From: UBA868 sp016776875
GTDB lineage: Bacteria; Pseudomonadota; Gammaproteobacteria; Arenicellales; UBA868
NCBI GenBank assembly: GCA_051201585.1
Contig: CP179198.1
Location: 1,550,001 to 1,614,000, forward strand
Direction of reading: 5' to 3'
DNA: 64,000 nt
Below the pieces are notes generated by a model that was given only the letters and a program-made list of their open reading frames with translations, made no database searches and was not told the origin of the DNA. How positions within the stretch are numbered: position 1 is the first letter of the stretch; the number at the start of each line of letters is the position of its first letter. Shown here piece after piece: positions 25,760-34,833 of this stretch. Position numbers and translations under genes: made by a program.

Positions 25760-26929
25760 CTATGTTTTGATTTTTTCTCGCAATCGACGATCTTTTCTAA
25801 ACTGCATCATCCCGTGTCGCGAAATGATTAGCTGCTGAATCTGACTAGATCCCTCAATAATTTCCATGACCTTAGCGTCCCGGAAAAATCGTTCGACATT
25901 CGAATTATTCGAGCAACCCCTACCCCCAAGAATCTGGACAGCATCCCTTGATACTTTCGCTGCATGCGTTGACGCGAAGTATTTAGCAATGGACGTCTCC
26001 ATTATTACCCGCGGGTCTCCGTCACGTTTCAGCTGTGCGGCTTGCTCACAAAGACCCCGTGCAGCCCGCGTTCCGACCATCATATCCGCAAGGAGCTCTT
26101 GGATTAACTGATGCTCACTTATCAACTTGCCGAACTGCTCTCTTTCCAACGCATGGGAAACAGAGGCGTCCAACGCCCCTTGAGCGAGTCCTACACAGCC
26201 CCATGCAATACAAAAGCGTCCATGGTCGAGAGCTGTCCCTGCAACATGAGAGAACCCAAACCCAGGCTGGCCAAGCATTGCGTTGGCGGGGATCTCGCAG
26301 TCAGTCAACACAAGATTCGCGAGCTCTGCCGCCCTAAACCCCAACATGTTTTTAACGGGTTCAATTTTTAGTCCATCAGTATCACGGGGAACAATAAATG
26401 CCGTTGGTTTATCCTCGAGGCGCGCCACAACGATAAAAATATTGGCAACTTGCCCGTAAGTAATCCACTGTTTTCGGCCACTCAAGCAGAAGGTGTCCCC
26501 TTTTCTAACTGCTTGCGCCTGAATGTTTCCCGCATCACTTCCAAAATCTGGCTCTGTCAGCGCAAAGGCACCCAGAATCTCACCCGTTGAGAGGCCGGGT
26601 AGATTTTTAGCTTTTTGCTCATCAGAGCCCCAACGGGCGAGGGATTGAATAACCATCCCATGCACGGTTGGCAAACCTAATAATGAACTACTGGCGCTAC
26701 CGATCGTCTCACAAAAATGGCCCCACAATAATGGGTCCATCTGGGAGCCACCAAATTCGGTAGGTGCCAGTGCCCCTAACCAGCCTTTCTCGGCCAATGT
26801 ATTAATGACGGACCGATCCATAGATTCTTTTTGATCCCACGAGCCGGCATTCGGAAGAACCTGTTCTCGAACAAATTGCTGCATGTCAGCGAGAACCTGC
26901 TGATTTTGATCGCTCAATATATAAGCCAT
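25760..26929 (-). CDS. Acyl-CoA dehydrogenase family protein (FkbI-like, extender unit)
   Basis: 389 residues, full length for the family. Typical acyl-CoA dehydrogenase signatures are visible: GAFALTEPDFGSDAG, GRKQWITYG and the C-terminal QILGGRGCSNNSNVERFFRDAK. In methoxymalonyl-ACP clusters the FkbI homologue oxidises the glyceryl/hydroxy-semialdehyde thioester on the ACP in the steps that lead to hydroxymalonyl-ACP. The start ATG directly abuts the stop of the ACP gene (TAG ATG) and AGAGGG precedes it, so the two are translationally linked. Taken alone the gene could be a fatty-acid enzyme, but its placement with ACP, FkbH-like and FkbK-like genes makes the extender-unit role much more likely. 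Confidence 0.88.
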   Translation of the reverse strand: MAYILSDQNQQVLADMQQFVREQVLPNAGSWDQKESMDRSVINTLAEKGWLGALAPTEFGGSQMDPLLWGHFCETIGSASSSLLGLPTVHGMVIQSLARWGSDEQKAKNLPGLSTGEILGAFALTEPDFGSDAGNIQAQAVRKGDTFCLSGRKQWITYGQVANIFIVVARLEDKPTAFIVPRDTDGLKIEPVKNMLGFRAAELANLVLTDCEIPANAMLGQPGFGFSHVAGTALDHGRFCIAWGCVGLAQGALDASVSHALEREQFGKLISEHQLIQELLADMMVGTRAARGLCEQAAQLKRDGDPRVIMETSIAKYFASTHAAKVSRDAVQILGGRGCSNNSNVERFFRDAKVMEIIEGSSQIQQLIISRHGMMQFRKDRRLREKIKT

Positions 26930-27178
26930 CTAACCCTCTTTTTTATTTTGTATGAAACTAGCAATGGCTTGAAGTGATCTGAAGTTATCCAGATCGAGGT
27001 CTTCGTTTGAAACCGACAATCCAAAATCTGCCTCAACATGAAGAACTAACTGCATCGCAAACAATGAATTAACCAATCCCGATCCAAATAAGTCTTGATC
27101 AACCGGTACGTCGGGGTCAGAGACAAACTGACCCAAAAAATCTCTTATATTTTCGATAATCGCATTGTTATCCATCAT
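26930..27178 (-). CDS. Stand-alone acyl carrier protein (FkbJ-like)
   Basis: 82 residues. The phosphopantetheine Ser is in GLVNSLFAMQ, in the usual place about 40 residues in, followed by the acidic helix II/III region (VEADFGLSVSNEDLDLDNF). The active-site context (VNS instead of LDS) and small size match the dedicated ACPs that carry glyceryl, hydroxymalonyl or methoxymalonyl groups, and differ from fatty-acid ACP. The ATG overlaps the stop of the dehydrogenase gene (ATGA type), and the acyl-CoA dehydrogenase gene begins at its stop. The expected role is to carry the three-carbon unit while it is made, then hand it to the AT of the PKS protein at 28037-31912. Confidence 0.9.
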   Translation of the reverse strand: MMDNNAIIENIRDFLGQFVSDPDVPVDQDLFGSGLVNSLFAMQLVLHVEADFGLSVSNEDLDLDNFRSLQAIASFIQNKKEG

Positions 27179-28053
27179 TTCTTTGCTCCACCATATTGAT
27201 AAAAACCCTCTCCCGATTTTCTTCCCAACAATCCAGCATCGACCATCCGCTTTAGAAGGGGCGCCGGCCGATACTTGCTATCTCCAAATGATTCCTGCAG
27301 AACCTCTATCGAAAAAAGAATCGTGTCTAATCCAATCAAGTCTGCTGTTTCAAGTGGGCCCATCTTATGTCCAAAACAATCTTTGAAAATCTTATCAACG
27401 TCTGGCGCAACAGAGACTCCATCTTGGAGAACCATCACAGCCTCATTGATCGTCAGCATTAATACTCGATTCGAAACAAAACCGGGGGCGTCATTGACGA
27501 GCACTCCCTCTTTTCCCATTTGCGCGAGAAATCTTCTTGCTGTTTCAATCGTTTTTTCAGATGTCCAATGTCCCTGAATCATTTCAACAACTGGCTTCAT
27601 CGACACCGGATTCATAAAATGGATTCCGAGCAAATTCTCTGGTTGGGAAACTAGCGATCCCAGTCGAGTTATCGAAAAACAGGAGGTATTTGCGGCGATC
27701 ACAACTTCACTGGATATTGCCGTCGAAAGCTCCTGATAAACAGCCTCTTTAACTTCGAGCTTTTCGGTCGCATTTTCTACAATAAATTCCGACTCTCGAA
27801 GTAACGCATAGTCAGTCGTAAATTTGATTTTTGACAATATCTGTTCAGGGGATAATGATGCCGTTGAATCTTGATCTCGGCGAAACATCTTTGCAAAACG
27901 CAGGTTCTGCTCAACCTGTTGCCTGCATGATTGAAGATTTTCATCTGACACATCAATCACGGTAACGTCAAAGCCTGATGCTGCGGCATTTTCTGCAACC
28001 CCTGCGCCCATTACACCTGCTCCGATAACGCCAAGTTTATTGATGATTTTCAT
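27175..28053 (-). CDS. 3-hydroxyacyl-CoA dehydrogenase-like protein (FkbK-like)
   Basis: 292 residues with the NAD-binding motif GVIGAGVMGAGVAE near the N-terminus. Family blocks follow: AANTSCFSI, GIHFMNPVSMKPVVEMI, GFVSNRVLM, and the C-terminal substrate domain (GPLETADLIGLD). These are the hallmarks of 3-hydroxybutyryl-CoA dehydrogenases. FkbK homologues oxidise glyceryl-ACP at C3 in making hydroxymalonyl- and methoxymalonyl-ACP. The gene overlaps the end of the KS-AT gene by 17 bases and the start of the ACP gene by 4, so it is locked into the operon. No O-methyltransferase accompanies the set, so the extender unit is expected to stay unmethylated (hydroxymalonyl). Confidence 0.9.
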   Translation of the reverse strand: MKIINKLGVIGAGVMGAGVAENAAASGFDVTVIDVSDENLQSCRQQVEQNLRFAKMFRRDQDSTASLSPEQILSKIKFTTDYALLRESEFIVENATEKLEVKEAVYQELSTAISSEVVIAANTSCFSITRLGSLVSQPENLLGIHFMNPVSMKPVVEMIQGHWTSEKTIETARRFLAQMGKEGVLVNDAPGFVSNRVLMLTINEAVMVLQDGVSVAPDVDKIFKDCFGHKMGPLETADLIGLDTILFSIEVLQESFGDSKYRPAPLLKRMVDAGLLGRKSGEGFYQYGGAKK

Positions 28054-31000
28054 TTTTGTTTTTTTCCTTTTTTTGATGACCTAGAACCCGAAGCACGCCT
28101 AACGTTTCAAGGAATATCTGATCATCCGAGAAATTCTCCCATTTCCCTCTTACAGAGGTCATCACGTTCTGGCTCCCGTTCTTATTAAATTCCGGATGCT
28201 GCATAACAAAACTACCGAGACTTCGGCCCGGCCCCACTTCTAGAAAATCCATGTCACCCCGTCTGAGAAGGGTGTCCAATCCCTCGGTAAATTTGACAGT
28301 TGAGCAGGTGTGATCTAACCAGTATTTTGGATTTTGCAACTCGTTCGATGTCGCGACCACACCGGTGACGTTTGAGATAACTGGAATAGTTGGCGCATTT
28401 CGTTGAACGGACGCGATCAATGCTTCGACATCCGGACAAGCCGGTTTTAATAGTGGAGAATGAAAAGGATGGGTGCCGGGTAAAAAACGGGACGTTAAGC
28501 CCATCTGTTTAAGAGCAGTCGATACTTTATTTAACCCTTCCATGCTTCCCGATAAAATAGTTTGCTTGGCACCACTTGTAATCCCGACAAATACTTCGTC
28601 GCCGATAAATTCGCGGCAACCTAACTGGTCGAGCGGAACTGCCAGTAAACCGCCTTTTTCAACTTGGCCAATGCTCTGAGCCCGCCGAGCAACGATGCGA
28701 AGCGCATCAGGCAGTGTAAATACACCCGAAAGGCACGCCGCGACATACTCACCAATGCTATATCCAATTAAGAAGTCGGGATGTACACCTTCATCGGCCC
28801 ACATAGAGGCTAATGAATAATCAAAGGCAAACATTAACGGTTGAAGCATGACCGTATCATCCAAGGCCGAAGCCCCCAGGCTGCCATCCGAAGACGGGGC
28901 GCCCTGAACATCGCGACCCAACATCGCCCTCAGATCAATCTGGTTTTTGTTGCCCGACTTTGGCTGTACGCTTTTTTTGAACAGAATTTCTCGGATATCT
29001 TGATTAGTCTCTCCGGTAATGAGTTGCGCACATTGATCAAATGTATTCCGAAATCGCTCATTTCCTTCATAAAGATCTGACCCCATGTTCAGATAATGAT
29101 CGCCAACTCCGGCAAAAATCATCGTAAGCGGTCGACCAAGTTGCGTCCCAAGGATTCGAGTCGTTGCGACCGGGTGAGGGATATCCACCGAGACGCTTTC
29201 ATGGTTCTCAGCCTCCCAAACCACAGCTGCACCGATTAATCCATCAGTATCCCCTTGTGACTTGACCAACTGAAAGTTCGCTTCAAACTCATCAGGCAAA
29301 CTCACCGGGAACGCTTGCGCACTCGCCAAGATTTGGCGGGCATCTGTTCCATTTAAGACGATCAGTCGCCAGTTTCCTTGGCAAATCAACTCCGGACTCT
29401 CCACTGAATCTATGTTTCCAACGTGATCATTCGAGCCAAGCATCTGTTGATATTGCAAGAATTGTCTCGCTGCGAGGTCACTCGTCTGACGGGTTAGTTC
29501 AAGCCATTGTTCCCTGAAGACCGCCTCGATAGGATTCGACCCGCTAGCCAGTGAATGCCTCTCAGACTGATCTTTTGCGGGGGTGGCCTTCGCTTCCGTT
29601 CCCGTCTCCAACCAGAACCGGGTTTTTTCAAACGGATAATGTGGAAGTGATATCCGACCGCTCACGCTGCCATGAACCACTCTCCAATTGATATTTTGGC
29701 CGCCCTCATAAGCGAGTTTTAGTCCCGACGCCACATAACCCCAGAAATTATCGGTTGCGGTCATCTCCAAAGTTGGGGTTTCTCGCAGCGGGCTTTCGAG
29801 GGAGTCATCCCTGCCGAGCATGATCAGGGTTTTCACGCCAAGATCAACGAGCCTCTCGACAGCCTGATCTTGATTTCCTGAATCAGAATCAACCTCGACA
29901 ATGTTTTCATCCCATTCATTGAGCTCGGCTCTCCGGCTTGGGACATATTGATCATTTGACTGAATCCAGGTCTTCTCCGAGGACATATCCAGAAGCATTA
30001 ATGCGGTGGATTTTTGCCACTCGTCAACCGCAAAATAATCAGTTTCGATCCCAAAGCGCTTCCATAACTGAAGTAGTGCCAGGCCAGAGCTAAATTTTTC
30101 AGCCAAGGCTGGATCGACGTTAGACTCCTGCAACTTGATATCCCACTCATCTTTAATATTTCTAAAGTCTTGGAACGATTCCTTCAAATCTGAAGTGAAA
30201 AAAGGACTTCCCAATAGCCCAAAAGCGATTTCTCCCGATGACGGGCGCTCGAATTTTTGGTGATCAATTTTGGAAATAAGACTGGTCAACTTGTCTAAAG
30301 CTTGTGTCTGGTTATCGGCAACCAAAAGATGTCGAATACTTAAAGTATCGCGACGAACGTTATTTGCAATGCAATAATCCCTAAACGCTTCGTCAGTTCC
30401 AAGTTCCGTTACTCGTTTCAAATGATCACTAGCCAGCGTTCTCAGCGCTGGGAGTGATTTAGCAGATAGCGCGATAAAACAGGGTTGTCGAGAGTCGCGA
30501 TTTGCTTCACTCGCCACTTTGAATTCGGATCGTTGAAGCAATGCATGGGCATTGGTACCACTTAAACCAAAACCGCTAACGCCGATGATGGGTGTTTTAT
30601 CGTTCTCACAAAGAGTCCGGCGAGCAGTTGAAACCGCAACGTTAAAATCAAGCCACGGGATATTTGGATTAGGCTTTTTGAAGTGAATCTGCGGAAAAAT
30701 CTCATTTTCTTCGATCATGATCACGGCTTTTATCAACGACGCAATTCCAGCTGCGGCACTTAGATGTCCGATATTTGCCTTCACTGAGCCGATATACAAC
30801 GATTCCTCTTCAGCACCACGGCCCAATGCCGTTCGGAGTGCGCCAATTTCAATTGGGTCTCCCAATTGCGTTCCGGTACCATGCGTCTCGATATAACTTA
30901 CGCTAGCCGGTGAGATTTTGGATTTCTCCAAGACTCCGGAAATTAACTCCTCCTGAGCTTTTTGATTAGGAACCGTTAACCCGCTCGCGGGGCCGTCGTG

Positions 31001-31912
31001 ATTTACGGCGCAATTTAACAACGTTGCTCGGGGCGGATTGATGCCTGGCGGCAGATTGGTTTCACGCGCGAGGACCACTACACCCAATCCCTCACCCAAA
31101 ATAAAACCATCAGAATCAGCATCAAATGCACGACAGCGTCCTGTTCGCGAAAAACTTTGCGTTCGGGAGAGAAAAATCTGCATTGGCGGCGTTAGGTTTA
31201 GTTGCATTCCAACAACAACCGCAAGATCGCAGTCACCGGAACGGAGCGCGCTACATGCCTGATTGAGCGCAACCAACGAGGACGAGCATGCAGTGTCTAC
31301 AGCAGAAACCGGTCCTTTGAATCCATATTGGAACGCGATGCGCCCAGCCGTGAAGCAAAAACCATTACCGGTTCCCGAGAATGCACGAATTTCTTCTCTG
31401 TTTCCCGAAAGCTGCTCGACCCCGTAATCGTTTTGCGTCACTCCGACAAAAACACCGGTTTTTGAACCCCGAAGATCACTTGGGCGCAACCCGCTATCCT
31501 CGAGCGCGTGCCAGACAAGTTCCAAACCAAGTCTCTGTTGAGGGTCCATAAGTCGCGCTTCTAGCGGCGCAATCCCGAAAAATGAAGCGTCAAACTGATC
31601 AACATTCTCGATAAAACCCCCAAATCGGGTATTAATTTTCCCCACAGCGCTCGGGTTTGGGTCAAACAGTTCTTCAAGGCTCCATCGTTCAGATGGGACT
31701 TCAGAGATAGCGTCAGTACCATTTTGGAGCAAACTACGATACGCCTCGATAGATGGAGAACCAGGGAACCTGCAGGCCATACCCACCACAGCAATGGGTT
31801 CCGATTGCGCCTGCTCGAGTTTTTTAATTTTTCGTTCCGCCGCCCGGAGCGCCAGCGCGGCTTTTTGTAATGGAGACATCATCGTCGATTCGGTTTTTGG
31901 ACTCGCGCTCAT
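28037..31912 (-). CDS. PKS protein: KS-(vestigial AT)-AT, no carrier domain
   Basis: 1291 residues. An N-terminal helical docking segment (SPLQKAALALRAAERKIKKL) precedes the KS (DTACSSSL near 209, ETHGTGTQLGDP, KANIGHLSAAAG). Residues about 460-810 align with the AT position but lack GQG and GHSxG; they end in the usual post-AT linker LPHYPFEKTRFWL. A second AT follows at about 870-1260, with FAGVGDHYLNMG, the nucleophile in GYSIGEYVAACL near 1052, Arg in VARRAQ and HPFHSPLL near 1150. There is no KR, DH or ACP. The beta-keto product would therefore be presented to the aminotransferase on the ACP of the protein at 18171-23456. Directly downstream are the hydroxymalonyl-ACP genes, which makes this AT the best candidate to use that unit. 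Confidence 0.9.
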   Translation of the reverse strand: MSASPKTESTMMSPLQKAALALRAAERKIKKLEQAQSEPIAVVGMACRFPGSPSIEAYRSLLQNGTDAISEVPSERWSLEELFDPNPSAVGKINTRFGGFIENVDQFDASFFGIAPLEARLMDPQQRLGLELVWHALEDSGLRPSDLRGSKTGVFVGVTQNDYGVEQLSGNREEIRAFSGTGNGFCFTAGRIAFQYGFKGPVSAVDTACSSSLVALNQACSALRSGDCDLAVVVGMQLNLTPPMQIFLSRTQSFSRTGRCRAFDADSDGFILGEGLGVVVLARETNLPPGINPPRATLLNCAVNHDGPASGLTVPNQKAQEELISGVLEKSKISPASVSYIETHGTGTQLGDPIEIGALRTALGRGAEEESLYIGSVKANIGHLSAAAGIASLIKAVIMIEENEIFPQIHFKKPNPNIPWLDFNVAVSTARRTLCENDKTPIIGVSGFGLSGTNAHALLQRSEFKVASEANRDSRQPCFIALSAKSLPALRTLASDHLKRVTELGTDEAFRDYCIANNVRRDTLSIRHLLVADNQTQALDKLTSLISKIDHQKFERPSSGEIAFGLLGSPFFTSDLKESFQDFRNIKDEWDIKLQESNVDPALAEKFSSGLALLQLWKRFGIETDYFAVDEWQKSTALMLLDMSSEKTWIQSNDQYVPSRRAELNEWDENIVEVDSDSGNQDQAVERLVDLGVKTLIMLGRDDSLESPLRETPTLEMTATDNFWGYVASGLKLAYEGGQNINWRVVHGSVSGRISLPHYPFEKTRFWLETGTEAKATPAKDQSERHSLASGSNPIEAVFREQWLELTRQTSDLAARQFLQYQQMLGSNDHVGNIDSVESPELICQGNWRLIVLNGTDARQILASAQAFPVSLPDEFEANFQLVKSQGDTDGLIGAAVVWEAENHESVSVDIPHPVATTRILGTQLGRPLTMIFAGVGDHYLNMGSDLYEGNERFRNTFDQCAQLITGETNQDIREILFKKSVQPKSGNKNQIDLRAMLGRDVQGAPSSDGSLGASALDDTVMLQPLMFAFDYSLASMWADEGVHPDFLIGYSIGEYVAACLSGVFTLPDALRIVARRAQSIGQVEKGGLLAVPLDQLGCREFIGDEVFVGITSGAKQTILSGSMEGLNKVSTALKQMGLTSRFLPGTHPFHSPLLKPACPDVEALIASVQRNAPTIPVISNVTGVVATSNELQNPKYWLDHTCSTVKFTEGLDTLLRRGDMDFLEVGPGRSLGSFVMQHPEFNKNGSQNVMTSVRGKWENFSDDQIFLETLGVLRVLGHQKKEKNKNENHQ

Positions 31913-31971
31913 CCGTTTATCTCAAGACGTCAGGAAGTTTCAGTAACATTTAATGCGACCCAGAGCTCAGG

Positions 31972-34833
31972 CTAGTCAATGTGTTGATCGAGAAACTGCT
32001 CGATCTCCGCATCAGACATATTGGTAATATCTTCATCCGTTAACTCAAGATCAGCATTGCTCACCTTGAAATTTTCACCGTCCGACTCGTTGACGGGTTG
32101 TTGATTCTGTTTTTCATCTGATATCAACGACTCGTCCCGAATTTGCCCGACAATAAACTCGGAGAGCAACGCAACTGACGGATATTTAAAAAGACTCGTT
32201 GCATCAAGTTTGATGTTAAGCAGCTTTTCAATCGCATCTCTTAGTTCGACCGAGGTTAAAGAATCGAGACCGAGATCAAAAAATCCCAAATCAACGTCAA
32301 CATCGTGCGGGTTTTGATAACCCAGCACTGGCGCGATGAGCTTCAGCACCTCCTTGACCAAAAGACGCTTAGCCTGCGTTTGCGAACGACTACGAATCTT
32401 ATCGATAAGCGAACTATCACTTTTTACATCCACGTTACCTGGAAGTATTTCTCCTGGGCTATTTGAGTTATCGGCATCTAATCGATTGGCCAAAAGGCGA
32501 AGCATTCCGCGATCTGGCCATCTTTTGAGGAATTGAGGCCAATCGACATCAATCAGCGCGACGGGGTCAGCGTTTGAAACCGCCGCTTGCTCAAAAAGAC
32601 CTATCCCATCCAATGGTGAAAACGATGAGACTCCGATCTTGGATAGGCCCGTCTGAGTTTCCGCTGATGCAGCAGCACCCACGTTACTCCAGGGTCCCCA
32701 CTGGAAGTGAGTAATCGGCTGCCCGGTCGCCCGTCGATAGGCTGCAAAACCATCCAATGCTCCGTTTGCGGCATTGTGGCTCGCTTGCCCTTTCGGAGCA
32801 AAAATGCTGGCGATTGACCCGAATGTGACAAAAAATTTAAGCGGCGACGGCGATAAAAGTCTATCGAGATTCCATGCGCCATGCAGTTTAGAAGATACAG
32901 TGTCCTCAAATAATGACCAGTCAATATCTTCAAACAATTGATCATTCAGAACCCCAGCAGTGTGAATCACGCCGGAAATCTGGGAAATCTCTTCCTCTGA
33001 AATCGCCTTACGTAGTGACGCCATGGAACAGACATCAGCTTCACGGTATTCGACGCTAACATGATTGTTACCGCAGCTGTCGATCCATAACTGGGCGGCT
33101 ACGCTAGGAGTTGATCTCCCAAGAAGGATCACTTTGCCGCTAGCCATTTTTGACAGCAGCCAATCCGTGACGCAGCGACCAAGCCCACCAAGGCCTCCAA
33201 CCACAAGAAACAATGAATCACTGCTTATCTCAATTTCTGAACCATGCGAACGACGCTCTGTGAGAGGCTTCAAAAGAGTCTCATAACTCGTAGCATCTGA
33301 CCGCAGCCTAAACTGCTCAGCGGCGCCCCTGCAACAAAGCAACCTTCGGAATTTTGATTGAGCCGATGATGGCCACTCATCGTTTTTCCGCCAATCGACA
33401 TCTATATTCCGCACAGACAAATTTTCAAATTCCAGACCAGCGGTTCTCGCGAACGCCACAACTGATTGATTAAACGCATTAACGGCATCCACCGCGTCGT
33501 CAGAGTGGGGATAGGTATTTTTGGATACGAGTGTTACTTCAATGGGTTTAAATTTTGATTCGGATCCTACCGTTCTGAGGAGTGATAACATTCGACGGAG
33601 GCCGACAAGCACATTTGTCGGTAAATCAGCTGACTCCTGATAACCTTGCAACAGTACAACCACACGTCGGGCTCGTAGAGCGCCGGCTGAATCTGTAGAC
33701 AGCAACCGTGAAGCTTGATCCCAATCCAGCTTTTTAACAGAAGAATTCTCAACGCCTGATATAAGCGAAAAATCGTCAAACTCGTTGGGGCTGTCGCCCA
33801 CTAAAAAAAGTGGCTGTTTTTGATTAAATTCTGAATCTAGAGGTTTTTGCGCATACAAAATATTCTGCTTCGCGATCGCAGGACAATCATTACTTGGCGA
33901 AAAACGACCGATATCTGAAAATCCGGAGCCTCTCAATGTTGATTGCCACTCAGGAAACTCCAGCAATGGGGTATTTTTACCTACTCTTTGGTCCTTAAAA
34001 GCCCACCATCCGGTCATATTTCCAAAAACCATCTCCAACCAATCCTGTCCCGGTTCGGCCTCGATTAAAGTCAGATACCCTCCGGGCGCAATCATCGAAT
34101 AAATATTTGACAGCGACACTGCTAAGTCAGTGGTGGCGTGAACCACGTTGGCCGCAATGACCAGATCAAACTGGTCACTTAAACGATGTTTTGTTGCAGC
34201 AGGTTCCCCAATGTCGATCACCTCCGATTTGAAGCCTTCGATGTGGCCAAAACGGTCATCCGCATTTCGGGTAAACAAAGACGAAATATCCGAAAAACAG
34301 TACTCGAAGTTGACGCCGCTTAATGCGCTCAAAACACTCGCAGTCGTTGCCCCGGTTCCCCCACCTACTTCCAGAATTCGGATTTTTTCTCCATTTCTCA
34401 GCTCTGAAGCAAAGGCCTTGATAGCTGAAGCTAATGTGGAGTTAATTGCCCGAGCAGCCGGAGAATGTTCATAAAAATCGAGTCCGGACGATAAATTACC
34501 ACGAGGAAACATTAAGTCGAGAGCATCAATGTCACCATTTAACAATCCACCCAGTGATCGTCCGAATTGAATGGTGAGATCAAGCTCAGGGCATTTAAAT
34601 GGCAGATCGCTCTGGAATCTTTCGCCGACTTCACAGATATTTTTCACCTCAAGCTTTTGAAGAATTTTTGGAAGCGTCTGCCGCATAGGCGTGGCGACCA
34701 GTATTTGCCGTCTCATCGTCGAGCATCTGCGAGTACCGACGCAGTTGCTGTTGGGTCTCGTAGTTCGAATTCCGAAATGCCTCTGATTGATCCTGAGAAT
34801 CTTTAACAGCAATGCTTGCGAACCGCCGGGCAA
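31972..34833 (-). CDS. PKS module 3, C-terminal fragment: cMT-KR-ACP (frameshifted)
   Basis: This is the second part of the PKS protein that starts at 38623. Genuine sequence begins near 34655 (KLEVKNICEVGERF); the first residues of this open frame are an artefact. It contains a C-methyltransferase with the SAM motif ILEVGGGTGATTASV near 154, a KR (VVGGLGGLGRCV near 544) and an ACP (FDLGLDSLTSVEL near 857). In the KR the residue at the catalytic Tyr position appears to be His (GQASHNAANGALDGF). The acidic C-terminal tail (SDAEIEQFLDQHID) looks like a docking partner for the helical N-terminus of the next PKS protein, 59 bases downstream. Role: alpha-methylation and reduction in the third elongation step. 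Confidence 0.88.
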   Translation of the reverse strand: MPGGSQALLLKILRINQRHFGIRTTRPNSNCVGTRRCSTMRRQILVATPMRQTLPKILQKLEVKNICEVGERFQSDLPFKCPELDLTIQFGRSLGGLLNGDIDALDLMFPRGNLSSGLDFYEHSPAARAINSTLASAIKAFASELRNGEKIRILEVGGGTGATTASVLSALSGVNFEYCFSDISSLFTRNADDRFGHIEGFKSEVIDIGEPAATKHRLSDQFDLVIAANVVHATTDLAVSLSNIYSMIAPGGYLTLIEAEPGQDWLEMVFGNMTGWWAFKDQRVGKNTPLLEFPEWQSTLRGSGFSDIGRFSPSNDCPAIAKQNILYAQKPLDSEFNQKQPLFLVGDSPNEFDDFSLISGVENSSVKKLDWDQASRLLSTDSAGALRARRVVVLLQGYQESADLPTNVLVGLRRMLSLLRTVGSESKFKPIEVTLVSKNTYPHSDDAVDAVNAFNQSVVAFARTAGLEFENLSVRNIDVDWRKNDEWPSSAQSKFRRLLCCRGAAEQFRLRSDATSYETLLKPLTERRSHGSEIEISSDSLFLVVGGLGGLGRCVTDWLLSKMASGKVILLGRSTPSVAAQLWIDSCGNNHVSVEYREADVCSMASLRKAISEEEISQISGVIHTAGVLNDQLFEDIDWSLFEDTVSSKLHGAWNLDRLLSPSPLKFFVTFGSIASIFAPKGQASHNAANGALDGFAAYRRATGQPITHFQWGPWSNVGAAASAETQTGLSKIGVSSFSPLDGIGLFEQAAVSNADPVALIDVDWPQFLKRWPDRGMLRLLANRLDADNSNSPGEILPGNVDVKSDSSLIDKIRSRSQTQAKRLLVKEVLKLIAPVLGYQNPHDVDVDLGFFDLGLDSLTSVELRDAIEKLLNIKLDATSLFKYPSVALLSEFIVGQIRDESLISDEKQNQQPVNESDGENFKVSNADLELTDEDITNMSDAEIEQFLDQHID

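Noticed and set aside
24641..28053. A methoxymalonyl-ACP pathway
   Set aside because: The four core genes are present but no O-methyltransferase (FkbG type) was found in the window, so hydroxymalonyl is the more economical call.
28037..31912. A trans-AT PKS interpretation, given the missing and degenerate ATs
   Set aside because: Modules 1-3 carry intact cis ATs and there is no free-standing AT gene; the degenerate cases are better described as exceptions within a cis-AT system.
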